NCBI RefSeq assembly: GCF_026627925.1
Contig: NZ_JAPNLE010000006.1
Coordinates: 480,709-544,708, forward strand
DNA: 64,000 bases
From: Cupriavidus sp. D39
GTDB taxonomy: Bacteria; Pseudomonadota; Gammaproteobacteria; Burkholderiales; Burkholderiaceae
Reading direction: 5' to 3'
This document shows, piece after piece, positions 39,421 to 49,663 of this stretch. The first letter of the stretch is position 1; each line of letters starts with the position of its first letter. The notes below the pieces were generated by a model. It searched no databases. It was not told the DNA's origin and worked only from the letters and a program-made list of their open reading frames with translations. A program made the translations under genes and the position numbers.

Positions 39421-39446
39421 AGACGCCTTTCGAGGCTCTGGCGCAT
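39147..39446 (-). pseudogene. Tyrosine recombinase C-terminal remnant (second copy)
   Basis: It carries the same THWLRH and IETTGIYLH motifs as the copy at 33332-33591, with one change of note (LRHAAAS for LRHSAAS). The upstream residues MRQSLERRLRR differ from the other copy, so the shared segment begins at [11 protein letters not shown]. Confidence 0.72.
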
Positions 39447-39452
39447 CCAATC

Positions 39453-40561
39453 TCAGCGAGCAAGGATTCGAAACTCGTCCCGATTCGAACGCGTGACACT
39501 GGTCCCGAATCTTCGGCCCTCGCGATTGAAAACCTCAGTGAGCCAACAGAAATCGATCTCATGCGCGCGGCTTAACCGGAAGTGCCGGCGGCGTAGCGGA
39601 ACCAGCGTCAGGTCGGTGAGAGTGCCGTCGTCGCTGTTGATCGTCAGAAAGTACATCAGCGCGAGATGGGCACCATATTCATTATGGCCGCTGATCCCCT
39701 CGTAATCGTTCACGAAATCACCGCATCCGTACAAAATGAGCTTGCCTGCATGTAGTTCAATGCTCTTGGCGTGATTCGAAGAGTGACCATGGATGAGGTC
39801 GACACCCGCATCGTCGATTAACCGGTGTGCGAATGCCTGCTGTCCCGGTTCCAGGTCATAACCCCAGTGGCGTCCCCAATGCAGTGAAGCCACCACTAGG
39901 TCACCCCGTTGTTTATGTGCAGCGATTTGTTCGGTGATGCGGCTGACACTTGCCTCCGAAAAATCAGGCAGCAAATTCACGCCGGCGTGAGTTTTCGTGG
40001 CCATCCAATTGCGTGGCGTCCCCGCATTCTCCATGGTGAAGGCAAACACTAAGATCCGTCCCTGGTTCGGCAGGGGAAGTATCGCTGGCCGGGCGGCCTC
40101 ACTTGCGTCTCGCCCCGCGCCGGCAGTCCCGATACCTGCAGCGCGCAGAGCGGCGAGCGTGTCAGTCAACCCCGCATAGCCCCAATCGAGCACATGGTTA
40201 TTGGCCAACACGGCGCAGTCGACCCCCGCAGTTACAAAACAAGGCGTATTGGCTGGGTGCATGCGGTAATGCACGCGCTTGTCTGCCCATGCGTCTTCCG
40301 AGGTGGTGATCGCAGTTTCCAGATTGATGATGCGCACATCTGGGTGCCGGAAGCTGAGCTCATCCAGCGCCTCCCCCAGATGTAGGCGTGGTTCACGGCT
40401 CTTGATATCGGCCCCGTCTTCCGCTCAGCCAGCTTGACGTAATCCAAGGCAGAGCCGATAGCTCCCTCACGCAGGGTGGGTGCGCTCGGGGTCGCGAAGA
40501 GTTGGTCGACTCCGCGGCCCGTCATGACATCACCACATAAAAAGAGGCTGTTTGTGGTCAT
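39453..40561 (-). pseudogene. CapA-family (poly-gamma-glutamate biosynthesis type) metallophosphatase-like protein, single-base frameshift
   Basis: The ATG at 40561 opens MTTNSLFLCGDVMTGRG, the GDVMxGR metal motif of CapA proteins. The frame breaks at the five-base C run 40373-40377 (minus strand G). One more base gives NHAYIWGEALDEL and VRIINLETAITTSE. The rest has LANNHVLDWG, ASLHWGRHWG and HGHSSNHAKSIE, the remaining metal-site histidines. The repaired length is about 369 residues. Family members act in capsule polymer export or as hydrolases. No cap operon accompanies it, so its substrate is unknown. Confidence 0.82.
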
Positions 40562-41424
40562 CGTCGGTTCCTGCTCTTTGCTCAAGGTGCTCAAGGTTTG
40601 GATCGCCCGCGGAACACGGCTGCCGCCTGTCCTTGTCACCGCAGCGCGGCCTCGGCATTCGGGCCGCAAGAATACTTGCCTCGCCTTGCCTGTCGCCGAG
40701 CAGGGGCGACAGGCAAGGGGAGGGCGATCTCTGCAGGCAGGTGATCCGATGATAATAGTGCACTGCGCGCCAGTGGAGTCAAGCGATACAGGCTCATGGG
40801 CACGAGCCGTGTAAATTGGCACTGAACGGTTGGTTGCGCAGTGCCCCCGCCGCGAAGGCCAAGGTGCGAGCAGCGCGACATCAACACCTTGCTTCGCCCG
40901 CGACGCTCCAATTCGCCCCGCGTTCTGCCGTAGCCACCACATCGCGACCCATCTGTTGCGTCTTTCATACAATGACGGAGACTCATTGCGTCGGCCGAAT
41001 GGGGCGCTCAGATGCGAGGTGACGCGACGACAAGGACTGCGCCGCACACGACGCATATGGTATCCCGGTGGGCCGGCCAGCGTCATGCTGTGCACTTGAG
41101 TCTCGCGAAAGTAGCTTACCCTGCCTTTGGCCGGGCGCGCTCTTTGTTGCTATCACGTGCCCGAGACGGCACAGCCGTTCTAGTTCTGCGCGGTGGGTTC
41201 GCCGCCGGTTCGCATTTTTCGTTATTTACTGCTTCTTCGGCGCCCGGCAAGCGTGTAAATTTGCTGCCGGAATCAACAAGCTTGTAAGAAATTGTATGTG
41301 CTGTATCGCAGTCAAGCAGTGCAGCGGTATGGCCTCGGCGGGGTCAGGGCTTTCGAATGGCACAGGGTCCCGAGTGGGCGGAGAAACGGCAGGGTTGCGC
41401 GGTGACCCGCGGGGTCGCTTGGCA
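40562..41424. other. Long intergenic region with one hairpin
   Basis: No supported gene in about 860 bases. The hairpin at 40684-40718 and short unrecognised ORFs are all I see. Base composition drops slightly toward 41200-41300. Confidence 0.45.
40684..40718. repeat. Perfect 13-bp inverted repeat
   Basis: CCTTGCCTGTCGC and GCGACAGGCAAGG flank a nine-base loop. No T-run follows on either strand, so it is not a typical intrinsic terminator. Confidence 0.6.
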
Positions 41425-41784
41425 ATGCCACTGGTCGGCGTCGCTGCGCTGCTCGTGTTGACGGCCTGTGCACCTTTGTCCGAACCGCCAGTGGCTCCGG
41501 ACCGAGGCGCGCCGGGGAGCGCGATGACAAGCTTCGTGATTCCGCCGGACGCGCTTGGTGCGCGCGATCCGCAACTTGCGACCGTGCTGGCCAAGGCGGG
41601 CGCGCTGGCGGCGCGTCAAAAGCAGCCAACGATCATCGTCACCGCGCTCACGCAGGATTTGCCGTATCTCAATCAGGCCATCTGGAAGGGCGTCCCGGCA
41701 CAGCGGGCGATGGCGGTCCACCTCGAGAACCTGACAGCCGGCGCAAGCCAGCCGTACAGCGTCACGATCAAGGCGGCGCAATGA
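41425..41784 (+). CDS. Lipoprotein of a conjugation-type operon
   Basis: A lipobox LLVLTAC follows MPLVGVAA, so the mature protein starts at that cysteine. I chose ATG 41425 because it puts the signal peptide at the N terminus, although longer in-frame starts exist (41330). The mature part is about 100 residues with FVIPPDALG and a C-terminal IIVTALTQDLPYLNQAIWKG. Its stop overlaps the ribosome site of the next gene. Small lipoproteins next to lytic transglycosylases are common in integrative-element and type IV secretion clusters; the exact family is not recognised. Confidence 0.6.
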   Translation: MPLVGVAALLVLTACAPLSEPPVAPDRGAPGSAMTSFVIPPDALGARDPQLATVLAKAGALAARQKQPTIIVTALTQDLPYLNQAIWKGVPAQRAMAVHLENLTAGASQPYSVTIKAAQ

Positions 41785-41795
41785 GGAGTCGCAGT

Positions 41796-42203
41796 ATGCA
41801 ACGCCTCATCCCATTTGTCGTCAGCCTGTCGCTGGCCATGCCTGCCCTCTCGATCGGAGCGAGCCACGATGCCCAGCCTGCCTGGGCCGTGCCCACCGCG
41901 GCCGCTGCGGACAGGGTCTATCCACCATTGCCGTCCCTGTCGTTGCTCCCACCCGCGAGCGCCAACGACGAGTTGGCCGGGCCGCGGCCGGAAACCAAAT
42001 CCAGGAAGAGGGCACCGCTCGCGCAAGAGCACAAGAATGCGGGGCCAGCCCCGCGCCTGGTAGTGTCCGACGCTACGCGCGCGTACCTGGATAGGCTCGA
42101 ACGTCAACTCGACCAAGCACTGCAGAAGTCATTCCCACCTGAGCCCGCGAACGACCGTCCGCGGTTGCACTCGGCAAGCGAAGTCCCCAATCGTGCGCAC
42201 TAA
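41796..42203 (+). CDS. Secreted hypothetical protein
   Basis: ATG 41796 has AGGAG seven bases upstream and is preferred over ATG 41781. A signal peptide (MQRLIPFVVSLSLAMPALS) leads a proline-rich, low-complexity region and a C-terminal charged helix ATRAYLDRLERQLDQALQ. It overlaps the next gene by 11 bases, so the three genes 41425-42693 form an operon. No family assigned. Confidence 0.6.
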   Translation: MQRLIPFVVSLSLAMPALSIGASHDAQPAWAVPTAAAADRVYPPLPSLSLLPPASANDELAGPRPETKSRKRAPLAQEHKNAGPAPRLVVSDATRAYLDRLERQLDQALQKSFPPEPANDRPRLHSASEVPNRAH

Positions 42204-42693
42204 AGAACCCACTACGGCGACCCGCTCGCGCGGGCGGCCGCGACACTCCTATGCGCTTACCCCGGTAGCGCTGATCGTGTCCCTGTCATTGTCCTATAGC
42301 ACCGCCTGGGCCGATGATTGCTTCGAACAAGCGGGCGTCTATCAAGGTGTCAATCCATCCGTCTTGCGCGCTATTGCGTGGTTCGAATCGAAGGGAGACC
42401 CGAAGGCCGTGAACCGCAACGCGAACGGTTCGATCGATGTCGGGCAGCTGCAAATCAATTCCATTCATTTCGGCGAACTGGCCCGCCACGGCGTGCCACA
42501 TGGGGCGCTTACCGACCTTTGTGTGAATATCTATGTCGCCGCCTGGCTGCTGAAGCAGAAGATGGTCAAGCATGGCAACACTTGGTGGGCAATCGGCGCA
42601 TACCATTCCGAGTCGCCTTGAAAGCGAGACGCCTACGCGCGCAGCATCCAGCGGATCCTGTTGGCTTGGGGCGAACTGCCATTGCCCCACTAG
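42193..42693 (+). pseudogene. Lytic transglycosylase (SLT/VirB1 type) with an in-frame stop
   Basis: GTG 42193 starts a protein with a hydrophobic export segment (ALIVSLSLSYSTAWADD). The SLT domain follows, with catalytic glutamate in AIAWFESKGDPKAVNRN, then GSIDVGQLQINSIHF and WWAIGAYHS. TGA at 42619 interrupts the frame where relatives have tryptophan (SPWK). The same frame continues with KRDAYARSIQRILLAWG to 42693. A single G-to-A change explains it. These enzymes open peptidoglycan locally for conjugation or secretion machines. The visible part up to the stop contains most of the catalytic domain, so it may retain activity. Confidence 0.78.
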
Positions 42694-43260
42694 CTAAACA
42701 ACCGAAGCGAGAAAAATCACAGCCACGGGCCCGCCGATCGGCTTATCTCGCCGCCAACCCCAATTTATGCAACGCCGCACAGGACGCAATCTTCGCGGCG
42801 CGAAGCCGGGCCAGCTTTCCTGGTAATTGGCAGCGGTCAGAAGAACGAGTCGCCATGCTTCGAGAGTCAAGGTTGAGGCTAACGTCACGCACAGGAGGCG
42901 ACAAGTTTTACGGAATGGTCCGGCACCCGAACCTCAATGTGGTCGTGGTTAGTGAGAAGGTCGAGCTGGATCGTATTCCAGCGGCGACTACCGAACGATC
43001 TGATTACCGATCCAGCCGGCTCTGGCGGCGTTTCGCGAAGAGTGGGTTGGTGGGAACACCGAAGCGCTGTTCAATGCCGTTTCTAGACAGAATTTTTACC
43101 CCAACTTCGTATCAGAAAAATCGGAGGTGCGGTTCGCAGGGCGTCGTGCCCTCGTTCTCTTGGAGATTCGCCGTTGCCCCCTGAACATACTGGCCATCCA
43201 TACCAATATGTTTTGCCGCGATTCTAGGGGCGACTTTAGGCCCCACAGGATGGTAGAGAC
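42694..43260. other. Intergenic region, nothing identified
   Basis: ORFs here are short and unrecognised. GGTAGAG precedes the start at 43261. Confidence 0.45.
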
Positions 43261-44042
43261 ATGGCAATAGAGCAGAAGGTCGTATTTTCGCGCGAGCAAC
43301 TCGACGCGTACTTCGCTTCCTACGTTGGTATGGAAGGGGAAATCCTGCAGCGCCAATCTGGTTTTGCGATAGTACCCCACATCCGGGGGGTGATGTTTTG
43401 GCGGCGCCCCTATATCCGCGTACGCAACCCGCTGCCTGGGACGACAATTTCCGGAACCAGCATCGCGACAGCATGGCGCGCTGGCAGTCGCATCAGCGGA
43501 TCGCAAGGATTATGACGGCGGCACGTGCGCAGACTATCGAGGGCCAACAACACGGAGACGATTGGAAACGCTACTTCGACAAGCATCTCTATGGGCCACA
43601 AGGTGCGGAATTCAAAGTCAGCCTCTTTCCACTACCTGCCTACCTCATTGGACACACGCCTTGGTCTAAGGCATTTCGCGAGCAACCGGAACTGAGACCG
43701 AAGCAGCGTTACCTCGATCTTTGCCGTAGTGGCAGCCGCTTCCGCTTCATTGACGAGATGCGCCGGCAGCGCAAGCCCAAGGTAGTGGTGTGCCTGGGGG
43801 AGCGGCACACTGCGGACTTCGTGCGGGCCTTCGCCCTGGAGGCGGTGCAAACCGAACATTACATCCTGCAACCGGCCGATCTTGCCAAGACGCTGCAGGT
43901 CATGACGCACGACGACACGACATGGATCATCTGCCCGGCGCTGGCCGGTCCCTCCGGACTTACCTCGGACACGCTGCTGGACGCGATGGGCAAATATGTG
44001 GCGCGCTGGCTGCAGCCTGTCGACTTTCCCCATCTACGCTAG
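43261..44042 (+). pseudogene. Conserved protein resembling the uracil-DNA-glycosylase superfamily, single-base frameshift
   Basis: ATG 43261 opens MAIEQKVVFSREQLDAYFAS. The frame breaks at the G run 43336-43339. One extra G restores GMEGGNPAAPIWFCDST and TPHPGGDVLAAPLYPRT, continuous with the long second frame to 44042. The GNPxAPIWFC segment near the start and PKVVVCLGERHTADF in the second half recall the two halves of the UDG fold, but the canonical catalytic residues are not clear. The repaired length is about 260 residues. Function is not known. Confidence 0.55.
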
Positions 44043-44601
44043 CGTACTGGCCTCGCTCCCGCATCGAACCGGCGGCTGGTTGTCTCTTTTACGGAAGCGC
44101 CCCTTGGGGAAATCGGAGCATGACATGCAAGCAAAATGATTCCCCCGTTAAGTAGGGGTGACGTGATTTTTGAAATGACTTACCCAATAATTTCTGTGAA
44201 CGCAATGACAAGCCACTTATACCGATTCCTGCAATGGACAGGAGAAGCATGGGTGGATACGACACGACTGTGGACTTGGGCTTAAGCGTGCGATAGCCGC
44301 CGCACCGTTCCTCACGTGCACCGAACTGCGACATAGGCACGGCGGAAATTTCCTTCAACTTCGATTGACGTCAATGACTTTTATAGAGACAATCCTCTAC
44401 TTAAATCTGATGTGTGCGATGTTTAAATCACTCGGTATCAGGCAATGTCAATAAACATGATGCTTTCGACTTGCGCATTCCTGCTGTTCGAGCTGGTTTG
44501 GTTTGTCCCGCTTTACCGCATATTTCGCCGCGCGCATTTCCATGCGGCGTATGCCCTTTAGCAATCATTCCGCTGGCGGGTCCGCTCGTTTGTTTATGGA
44601 T
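44043..44601. other. Intergenic region left of IS30
   Basis: About 560 bases, more A/T-rich than the surroundings, with no recognised gene. A 35-codon hydrophobic ORF (44457-44561, FLLFELVWFVPLYR) is the only candidate and has no clear ribosome site. Confidence 0.45.
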
Positions 44602-45708
44602 GGCGGCCTCAAATCTGAAGTGCAACACCTTGCTTCGGGTAAGGTGCTCAGATGCAAAGCAGAACTTCGTACCAACAACTTCAGCCTGAGGAGCGCATGA
44701 CGATTGCGAGCATGAGCCAGAGCGGTTCGAGTGTGCGGGCCATGGCCCGCACACTCGGGCGCTCGGCGGGCACCGTCAGCCGTGAACTGAGGCGAAACAG
44801 CTGTGCGCTGCGTGGCTACGCGAGCCTGCCGGCCCAGGCCATGAGGCAGGCGCGGCGGGTTCAGGCGCGCCCGGTAGCGAAGCTCGATCCGCAACACGCT
44901 CGGTGGGGCGCGGTGCTGACTTTGTTGGATTGGAAGTGGTCGCCGCAACAGATCGCCGGTATCCTTAAGCGAGTGTGGCCCGAGGACCCCAGCATGCATG
45001 TATCTCACGAGACGATCTACACGGCCATTTACGCGCAGCCCAGGGGCGAGTTGCGCCGCCAGCTCATCGCCTGCCTGCGCCATGGCCGCAGCACACGCAT
45101 GCCACGCAAGCGCGGGGTTGATCGACGCGGGCAGATTCCTGAGATGGTCAGCATCCATGTGCGCCCGCCCGAGGTCGAGGACCGCGTCATGCCGGGCCAC
45201 TGGGAGGGTGACTTCATCAAGGGCGCGGGCAACAAGTCTTCGGTGGGCGTGCTGGTCGAACGCAGCAGTCGTCTGGTGCTGTTGGCCAAGATGGATGACG
45301 CTACTGCGGCCTCGGCGCTGGCCGGCTTTTCTGCCAAGCTCAATTCGATTGCTGAGCCGCTGCGCCAGAGCCTGACGTACGACCAGGGAAAGGAGATGAC
45401 GCGCCACAGTGAGCTCAGCGCCAACACTGGCGTCAAGGTGTACTTCTGCGATCCGCACAGCCCCTGGCAGCGCGGCACTTGTGAGAACACCAACGGGCTG
45501 CTGCGCCAGTACCTGCCCAAGGGCACCGACTTGTCCGTGCACACACAAGAAGAACTCGACGCAATTGCCGACAGCTTGAACAAGCGACCTCGTGCTACGC
45601 ACGCGTTCCACTCCCCACTGGAGGTGTTCGCTCGTATGCTCAAACAAGTTTCTCACCCCCAACTTCAATTCACTGACGCGGGTGTTGCACTTGGGACTTG
45701 AAACCGCC
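44602..45708 (+). mobile_element. Intact IS30-family insertion sequence
   Basis: Imperfect 28-bp terminal repeats face each other at 44602-44629 and 45681-45708 (outer ends GGCGG, inner ends AAGTGCAACACC). A three-base target duplication GAT flanks them at 44599-44601 and 45709-45711. The 1107-bp length fits IS30 elements, and the transposase frame is complete. The clean target duplication indicates recent insertion. Confidence 0.9.
44652..45701 (+). CDS. IS30-family transposase
   Basis: The N-terminal HTH region has SYQQLQPEERMTIASM and ARTLGRSAGTVSRELRRN, followed by VSHETIYTAIY. The DDE catalytic domain has GHWEGDFIKGAG (first Asp), SLTYDQGKEMTRH (second Asp) and HSPWQRGTCENTNGLLRQYLPKGT split around the catalytic Glu in CEN. 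At 349 residues it is complete, and its stop falls inside the right terminal repeat, as is usual for the family. Confidence 0.93.
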   Translation: MQSRTSYQQLQPEERMTIASMSQSGSSVRAMARTLGRSAGTVSRELRRNSCALRGYASLPAQAMRQARRVQARPVAKLDPQHARWGAVLTLLDWKWSPQQIAGILKRVWPEDPSMHVSHETIYTAIYAQPRGELRRQLIACLRHGRSTRMPRKRGVDRRGQIPEMVSIHVRPPEVEDRVMPGHWEGDFIKGAGNKSSVGVLVERSSRLVLLAKMDDATAASALAGFSAKLNSIAEPLRQSLTYDQGKEMTRHSELSANTGVKVYFCDPHSPWQRGTCENTNGLLRQYLPKGTDLSVHTQEELDAIADSLNKRPRATHAFHSPLEVFARMLKQVSHPQLQFTDAGVALGT

Positions 45709-45841
45709 GATTCTTTGTATCCACCCCTGGCCCCTAAAAGGTAAGCTTGTGCGGGTCTTTGAATAACCGTTTTCTTGCGCAATCTTGCGTCGGCGCGTCA
45801 AGGCCCCCGCCCTCGGCGCGTCTTTTTTGCGGCGAGGTCGA

Positions 45842-48800
45842 GTGAGCGTTGTCATGCCAACCAGGTCATCGCGCCTGGTATGGGCTTTCCTCGTGGTTGG
45901 TCTATTCGCCAGCGGCCTGGCGTATTGGCAGAGTCGCACCCTGATCGAGCGCGAGCTGGACGCGCGGCTGCAACTGGCCACAGCCGAGGTGACCAACCGG
46001 CTGCTGAGACAGGTCAATGCCTATACGGAAGTACTGCGAGGCGTCCAGGCCCAATTCGTCGTCCACCCTGACTTGTCGCGCGGGGACTTCCAGCGGCTGT
46101 ATCGCGCGCTGTCGCTAGAGTCACGGCTACCTGGCGTACAAGGCATCGCATTCGCGACCAGGGTGACGCGGGTTTCGCGTGAGGCCGTTGATACCGCCCT
46201 GGAGCGGGAACTGAAGGACAACGACCTCGGCTATCCCACTGCGTTCCGTCGCGCCGAGATCGGGTCGGAGGATGCGTACGTCATCCGGTATACGGAGCCG
46301 ATCGCGGTAAATCGGCTTGGCGTTGGAATAAACCAGAGCGATGGTGGCATCCGGCGTGCCGCGATCCAGCGCGCGCGCGACACTGGGGACTTGTCAGTGA
46401 GTCCACGACTGCAATTCCTGGCCAGGCCGGATGCGCCGGAAGGGGCGATTTTCTTCCTGCCCCTGTATCGGGGCGGGACCGTTCCGAGCACGCTGGATCG
46501 GCGGCGGACGGAATTTTCCGGTGTCGTTTCGATCGCGGTGCGACTCGACGACATGCTGCGGGACGTGTTTGGTCCGAAGCTACTCGATGATCTCGATGTC
46601 GAGATTTACGATCTGCGGCGCGCGCAGGGCCAGTCTTTGCAGTACGACCCGCATCACCTGCTATTCGATAGCGGCAACTCTGTGGGCGCGGTCAGCCTGC
46701 ACGCCGGAAACGCGGCGTTCCCGCACCAGCGCACGGAGGATCTCGAGATCGGCGGGAGTACCTGGCGCGTGCAGGTGACGGCGTTGCCTACTCTGGTCCG
46801 CGCATCACAGCGCTGGTTGCCACCGCTGGCGGCACTGGGCACGGGGCTGCTCAGCGTGCTGGCATTCTGTTTCATGCGCATGCTCGAGCATCGCCGGCGT
46901 GCCGCCAGCGCGCGTGCGAACGTAGCCGAACAAGCCTTGCAGTCCAAAGAAGCGCAGCTTAGCCGCATTAGCGACACCATCGATCAGATGCTGTGGACGA
47001 TTTCCATACCGGACAGGCAGATACGCTTCGTTAGCGCGGCGGTAGAGGCGATCTGCGGCCGGCCAGCACAGGCATTTTATGACGCCCCACTGCTGTGGCT
47101 GGAATGCCTCCATCCTGAGGACAAGGGGTCCATACTGGCCCTGACGGAGCAAATCACCGTCACCGGGACGGAAGAATTCGAGTGTCGCATCGTCCGCCCC
47201 GACGCTGAGATACGATGGGTCAAGGGAAAAGCGCATTTCACCTGCGGCACCACGCCGGGCGCCGGATGCATCGACGGCATTCTGACGGACGTCACTGAGT
47301 TGCGCCGGGCGCATGCCGCCCTCTTGCGGAATAACCGCGCCTTACGCGCCATCCATGCCTGTGACGCGGTCATAGCAGGCGCGAAGGATAAAACTGATCT
47401 GCTGCAGGGAATCTGCGAGGTAATGGTCGATACCGGCTATCGCATGGCGTGGGCGGGCGTGCTGCGCGGGGAAATGGCGGCCCTTCTCGTTCCCGTGGCA
47501 AGCGCGGGCGAACACCAGGACTATCTGGGGTCGCTTCAGGATGCCTTGGCACTCGGAGAGCGGGATCCGGGCCCCCTTGGGGAAGCGCTTCGCACGCGCG
47601 GACCGGTCGTTGCCAATCGGCTCGCCAGCGACGCGCGTTTCGCTCAATGGCGCGACGAAGCAATACGCCGCGAATTCCATGCCAAGCTCACGCTGCCACT
47701 GTCCGACAGTGACCAGCCAATGGGGCTGCTGAATGTGTATGCGCAGGAAGAGGACGCCTTCGACGCGGAGGAAGTCAGGCTGCTGGATGGCCTGGCCCAA
47801 GGGGTGGCGGTAGCGCTCCAGTCTTATCAGCACCGCCGCGCGCGCTCGGCCGCCGAGGCAGCGCTGCGTCTGCGACAGCGTGCCATAGAGGCATGCGCCA
47901 ACCCGATCGCGATCACGCGTTTTGAGGCCCCGGACTACCCCACGCAATACGTCAATCCCGCTTTTGAGCGGGTCACCGGCTATCCGGCGTCTGCCATCCT
48001 TGGGCAAGGTCTGCGCCTGCTTTGTCGCGACGACTTCAATCAATCAGGGGTGACTGAGCTCGACGCCGCACACGAGCAACAGCGCGACGGTCACGCGGTC
48101 ATACGCGGCTATCGCCGCGATGGGTCGATGTTTTGGGCGGATGTCTATCTTGCCCCAGTGCGCGACGAGGCCGGCCAGGTCACCCATTTTGTTGCGGCCA
48201 TCTATGACATCACGGCCACCCGACAGTATGAAGCCGAGCTCGAATACCGCACAAATTTCGATGGCCTAACCGGACTGCCCAACCGCAACCTGCTGCGTGA
48301 CCGTGCCGAGCAGGCGCTTGCCCTCGCCAAGCGCAACAACCGATCCGTCTGGATCCTTTGCATGGATCTGGATCGCTTGAAATTTGTCAACGACACACTG
48401 GGCCACGATGCGGGCGACAGCGTGCTCCAACAGGTGGCGCAGCGCCTGTCCGCCGCCTTGCCTGCGACCGACACCGTGGCGCGGGCAAACGGCGATGCGT
48501 TTGTCGTCGTCCTGTCCGACGCGACGGATGAGCATGCCGCGGCTGCGACTATGCAACGGCTGATGGAGACCGTGGCCAAGCCGCTGACCGTAAAGGGGCA
48601 TGAATATTTCCTGACCTGCAGTGCCGGCGTCGCAGTGTATCCAACCGATGGTGCTGATGCCGAGAGTTTGATGAGGCACGCAGATATTGCGATGCACCGA
48701 GCCAAGGAAGTCGGTCGTAATACCTTCCAGTTTTATACGCAGGCGCTGAACGCGCGTGCGATGGAGCGCCTACGGCTTGAGGGAGACTTGCGCCATGCCG

Positions 48801-49582
48801 TACAGCGCGACGAATTGGTTCTCCACTATCAGCCGCAGGTCGACCTGCACTCCGGCCGTATTGTCGGTATGGAAGCCCTGGTGCGCTGGCAGCACCCACA
48901 ACTCGGCATGGTTTCCCCAGCTCGTTTCATCGGTGTCGCCGAAGAGGCCGGTCTGATTTCCCACATCGGCGACTGGGTTCTTCGTACTGCCTGTCAGCAG
49001 AACCAGCGGTGGCAAGACAGAGGGTATGGTCCCTTGCGCGTGGCAGTCAACGTTTCCGCCCAGCAGTTCCATCAGCAAGACCTGATGCAGATCGTCGTCG
49101 GCGTTCTCGAGGAGACTGGGCTGGCCGGGTCTTGCCTGGATATCGAACTGACCGAGGGGGTGGTGATGACCGACGTCGAACACGCCGTCAGGATCCTCCA
49201 TCAAATGAAGGGTCTCGGCGTGAAGCTATCCATTGATGACTTTGGCACCGGTTACTCCAGCTTGGCCTACCTCCGACGCCTTCCCGTCGATGTGCTGAAG
49301 ATCGACCAGTCGTTCGTGCGCAACCTGACCACTCACGATGATGAGGCGGCGATCGTTCGCTCGGTGATCGCGCTTGCGCACAGCCTGGGCCTGCAAGTGA
49401 TTGCCGAAGGCGTGGAAACAGCAGCGCAGCTAGCCTACTTGCGAGGGCACGGTTGTGATCAGGTTCAAGGCTACTATTTCAGCGAGCCGCTACCTGCCGA
49501 TGCCTTTGAGCAACTGTTGGCCCAAGGTAAGCACCTGCCCCCTGCGAACGAACTGCCGCTGATGGTCAATAGTCGCTCGTGA
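45842..49582 (+). CDS. Membrane CHASE-PAS-GAF-PAS-GGDEF-EAL protein (probable c-di-GMP phosphodiesterase)
   Basis: GTG 45842 (GAGG upstream) or ATG 45854 is the likely start; the open frame reaches 45785. A first membrane helix, a periplasmic CHASE domain of about 250 residues and a second helix (WLPPLAALGTG) are followed by PAS, GAF and PAS. In the GGDEF domain the signature is NGDAF (about residue 880), so cyclase activity is unlikely. The EAL domain has EALVRW, VNVSAQQF, ELTEG, DDFGTGYSS, KIDQSF and AEGVET intact, so it should degrade c-di-GMP in response to an external signal. The degenerate GGDEF may bind GTP as a regulator. IS30 lies just upstream and could affect expression. Confidence 0.9.
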   Translation: MSVVMPTRSSRLVWAFLVVGLFASGLAYWQSRTLIERELDARLQLATAEVTNRLLRQVNAYTEVLRGVQAQFVVHPDLSRGDFQRLYRALSLESRLPGVQGIAFATRVTRVSREAVDTALERELKDNDLGYPTAFRRAEIGSEDAYVIRYTEPIAVNRLGVGINQSDGGIRRAAIQRARDTGDLSVSPRLQFLARPDAPEGAIFFLPLYRGGTVPSTLDRRRTEFSGVVSIAVRLDDMLRDVFGPKLLDDLDVEIYDLRRAQGQSLQYDPHHLLFDSGNSVGAVSLHAGNAAFPHQRTEDLEIGGSTWRVQVTALPTLVRASQRWLPPLAALGTGLLSVLAFCFMRMLEHRRRAASARANVAEQALQSKEAQLSRISDTIDQMLWTISIPDRQIRFVSAAVEAICGRPAQAFYDAPLLWLECLHPEDKGSILALTEQITVTGTEEFECRIVRPDAEIRWVKGKAHFTCGTTPGAGCIDGILTDVTELRRAHAALLRNNRALRAIHACDAVIAGAKDKTDLLQGICEVMVDTGYRMAWAGVLRGEMAALLVPVASAGEHQDYLGSLQDALALGERDPGPLGEALRTRGPVVANRLASDARFAQWRDEAIRREFHAKLTLPLSDSDQPMGLLNVYAQEEDAFDAEEVRLLDGLAQGVAVALQSYQHRRARSAAEAALRLRQRAIEACANPIAITRFEAPDYPTQYVNPAFERVTGYPASAILGQGLRLLCRDDFNQSGVTELDAAHEQQRDGHAVIRGYRRDGSMFWADVYLAPVRDEAGQVTHFVAAIYDITATRQYEAELEYRTNFDGLTGLPNRNLLRDRAEQALALAKRNNRSVWILCMDLDRLKFVNDTLGHDAGDSVLQQVAQRLSAALPATDTVARANGDAFVVVLSDATDEHAAAATMQRLMETVAKPLTVKGHEYFLTCSAGVAVYPTDGADAESLMRHADIAMHRAKEVGRNTFQFYTQALNARAMERLRLEGDLRHAVQRDELVLHYQPQVDLHSGRIVGMEALVRWQHPQLGMVSPARFIGVAEEAGLISHIGDWVLRTACQQNQRWQDRGYGPLRVAVNVSAQQFHQQDLMQIVVGVLEETGLAGSCLDIELTEGVVMTDVEHAVRILHQMKGLGVKLSIDDFGTGYSSLAYLRRLPVDVLKIDQSFVRNLTTHDDEAAIVRSVIALAHSLGLQVIAEGVETAAQLAYLRGHGCDQVQGYYFSEPLPADAFEQLLAQGKHLPPANELPLMVNSRS

Positions 49583-49663
49583 TAGGGAAAATCATTCGAG
49601 GGTTGGCTGAAGTCTCTCGACGTTGCCCACAACCCTTGATCGTCCTTCTTGACAGAACCTAGC

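Noticed and set aside
40684..40718. Intrinsic terminator
   Set aside because: The stem is strong but no T-run follows on either strand.
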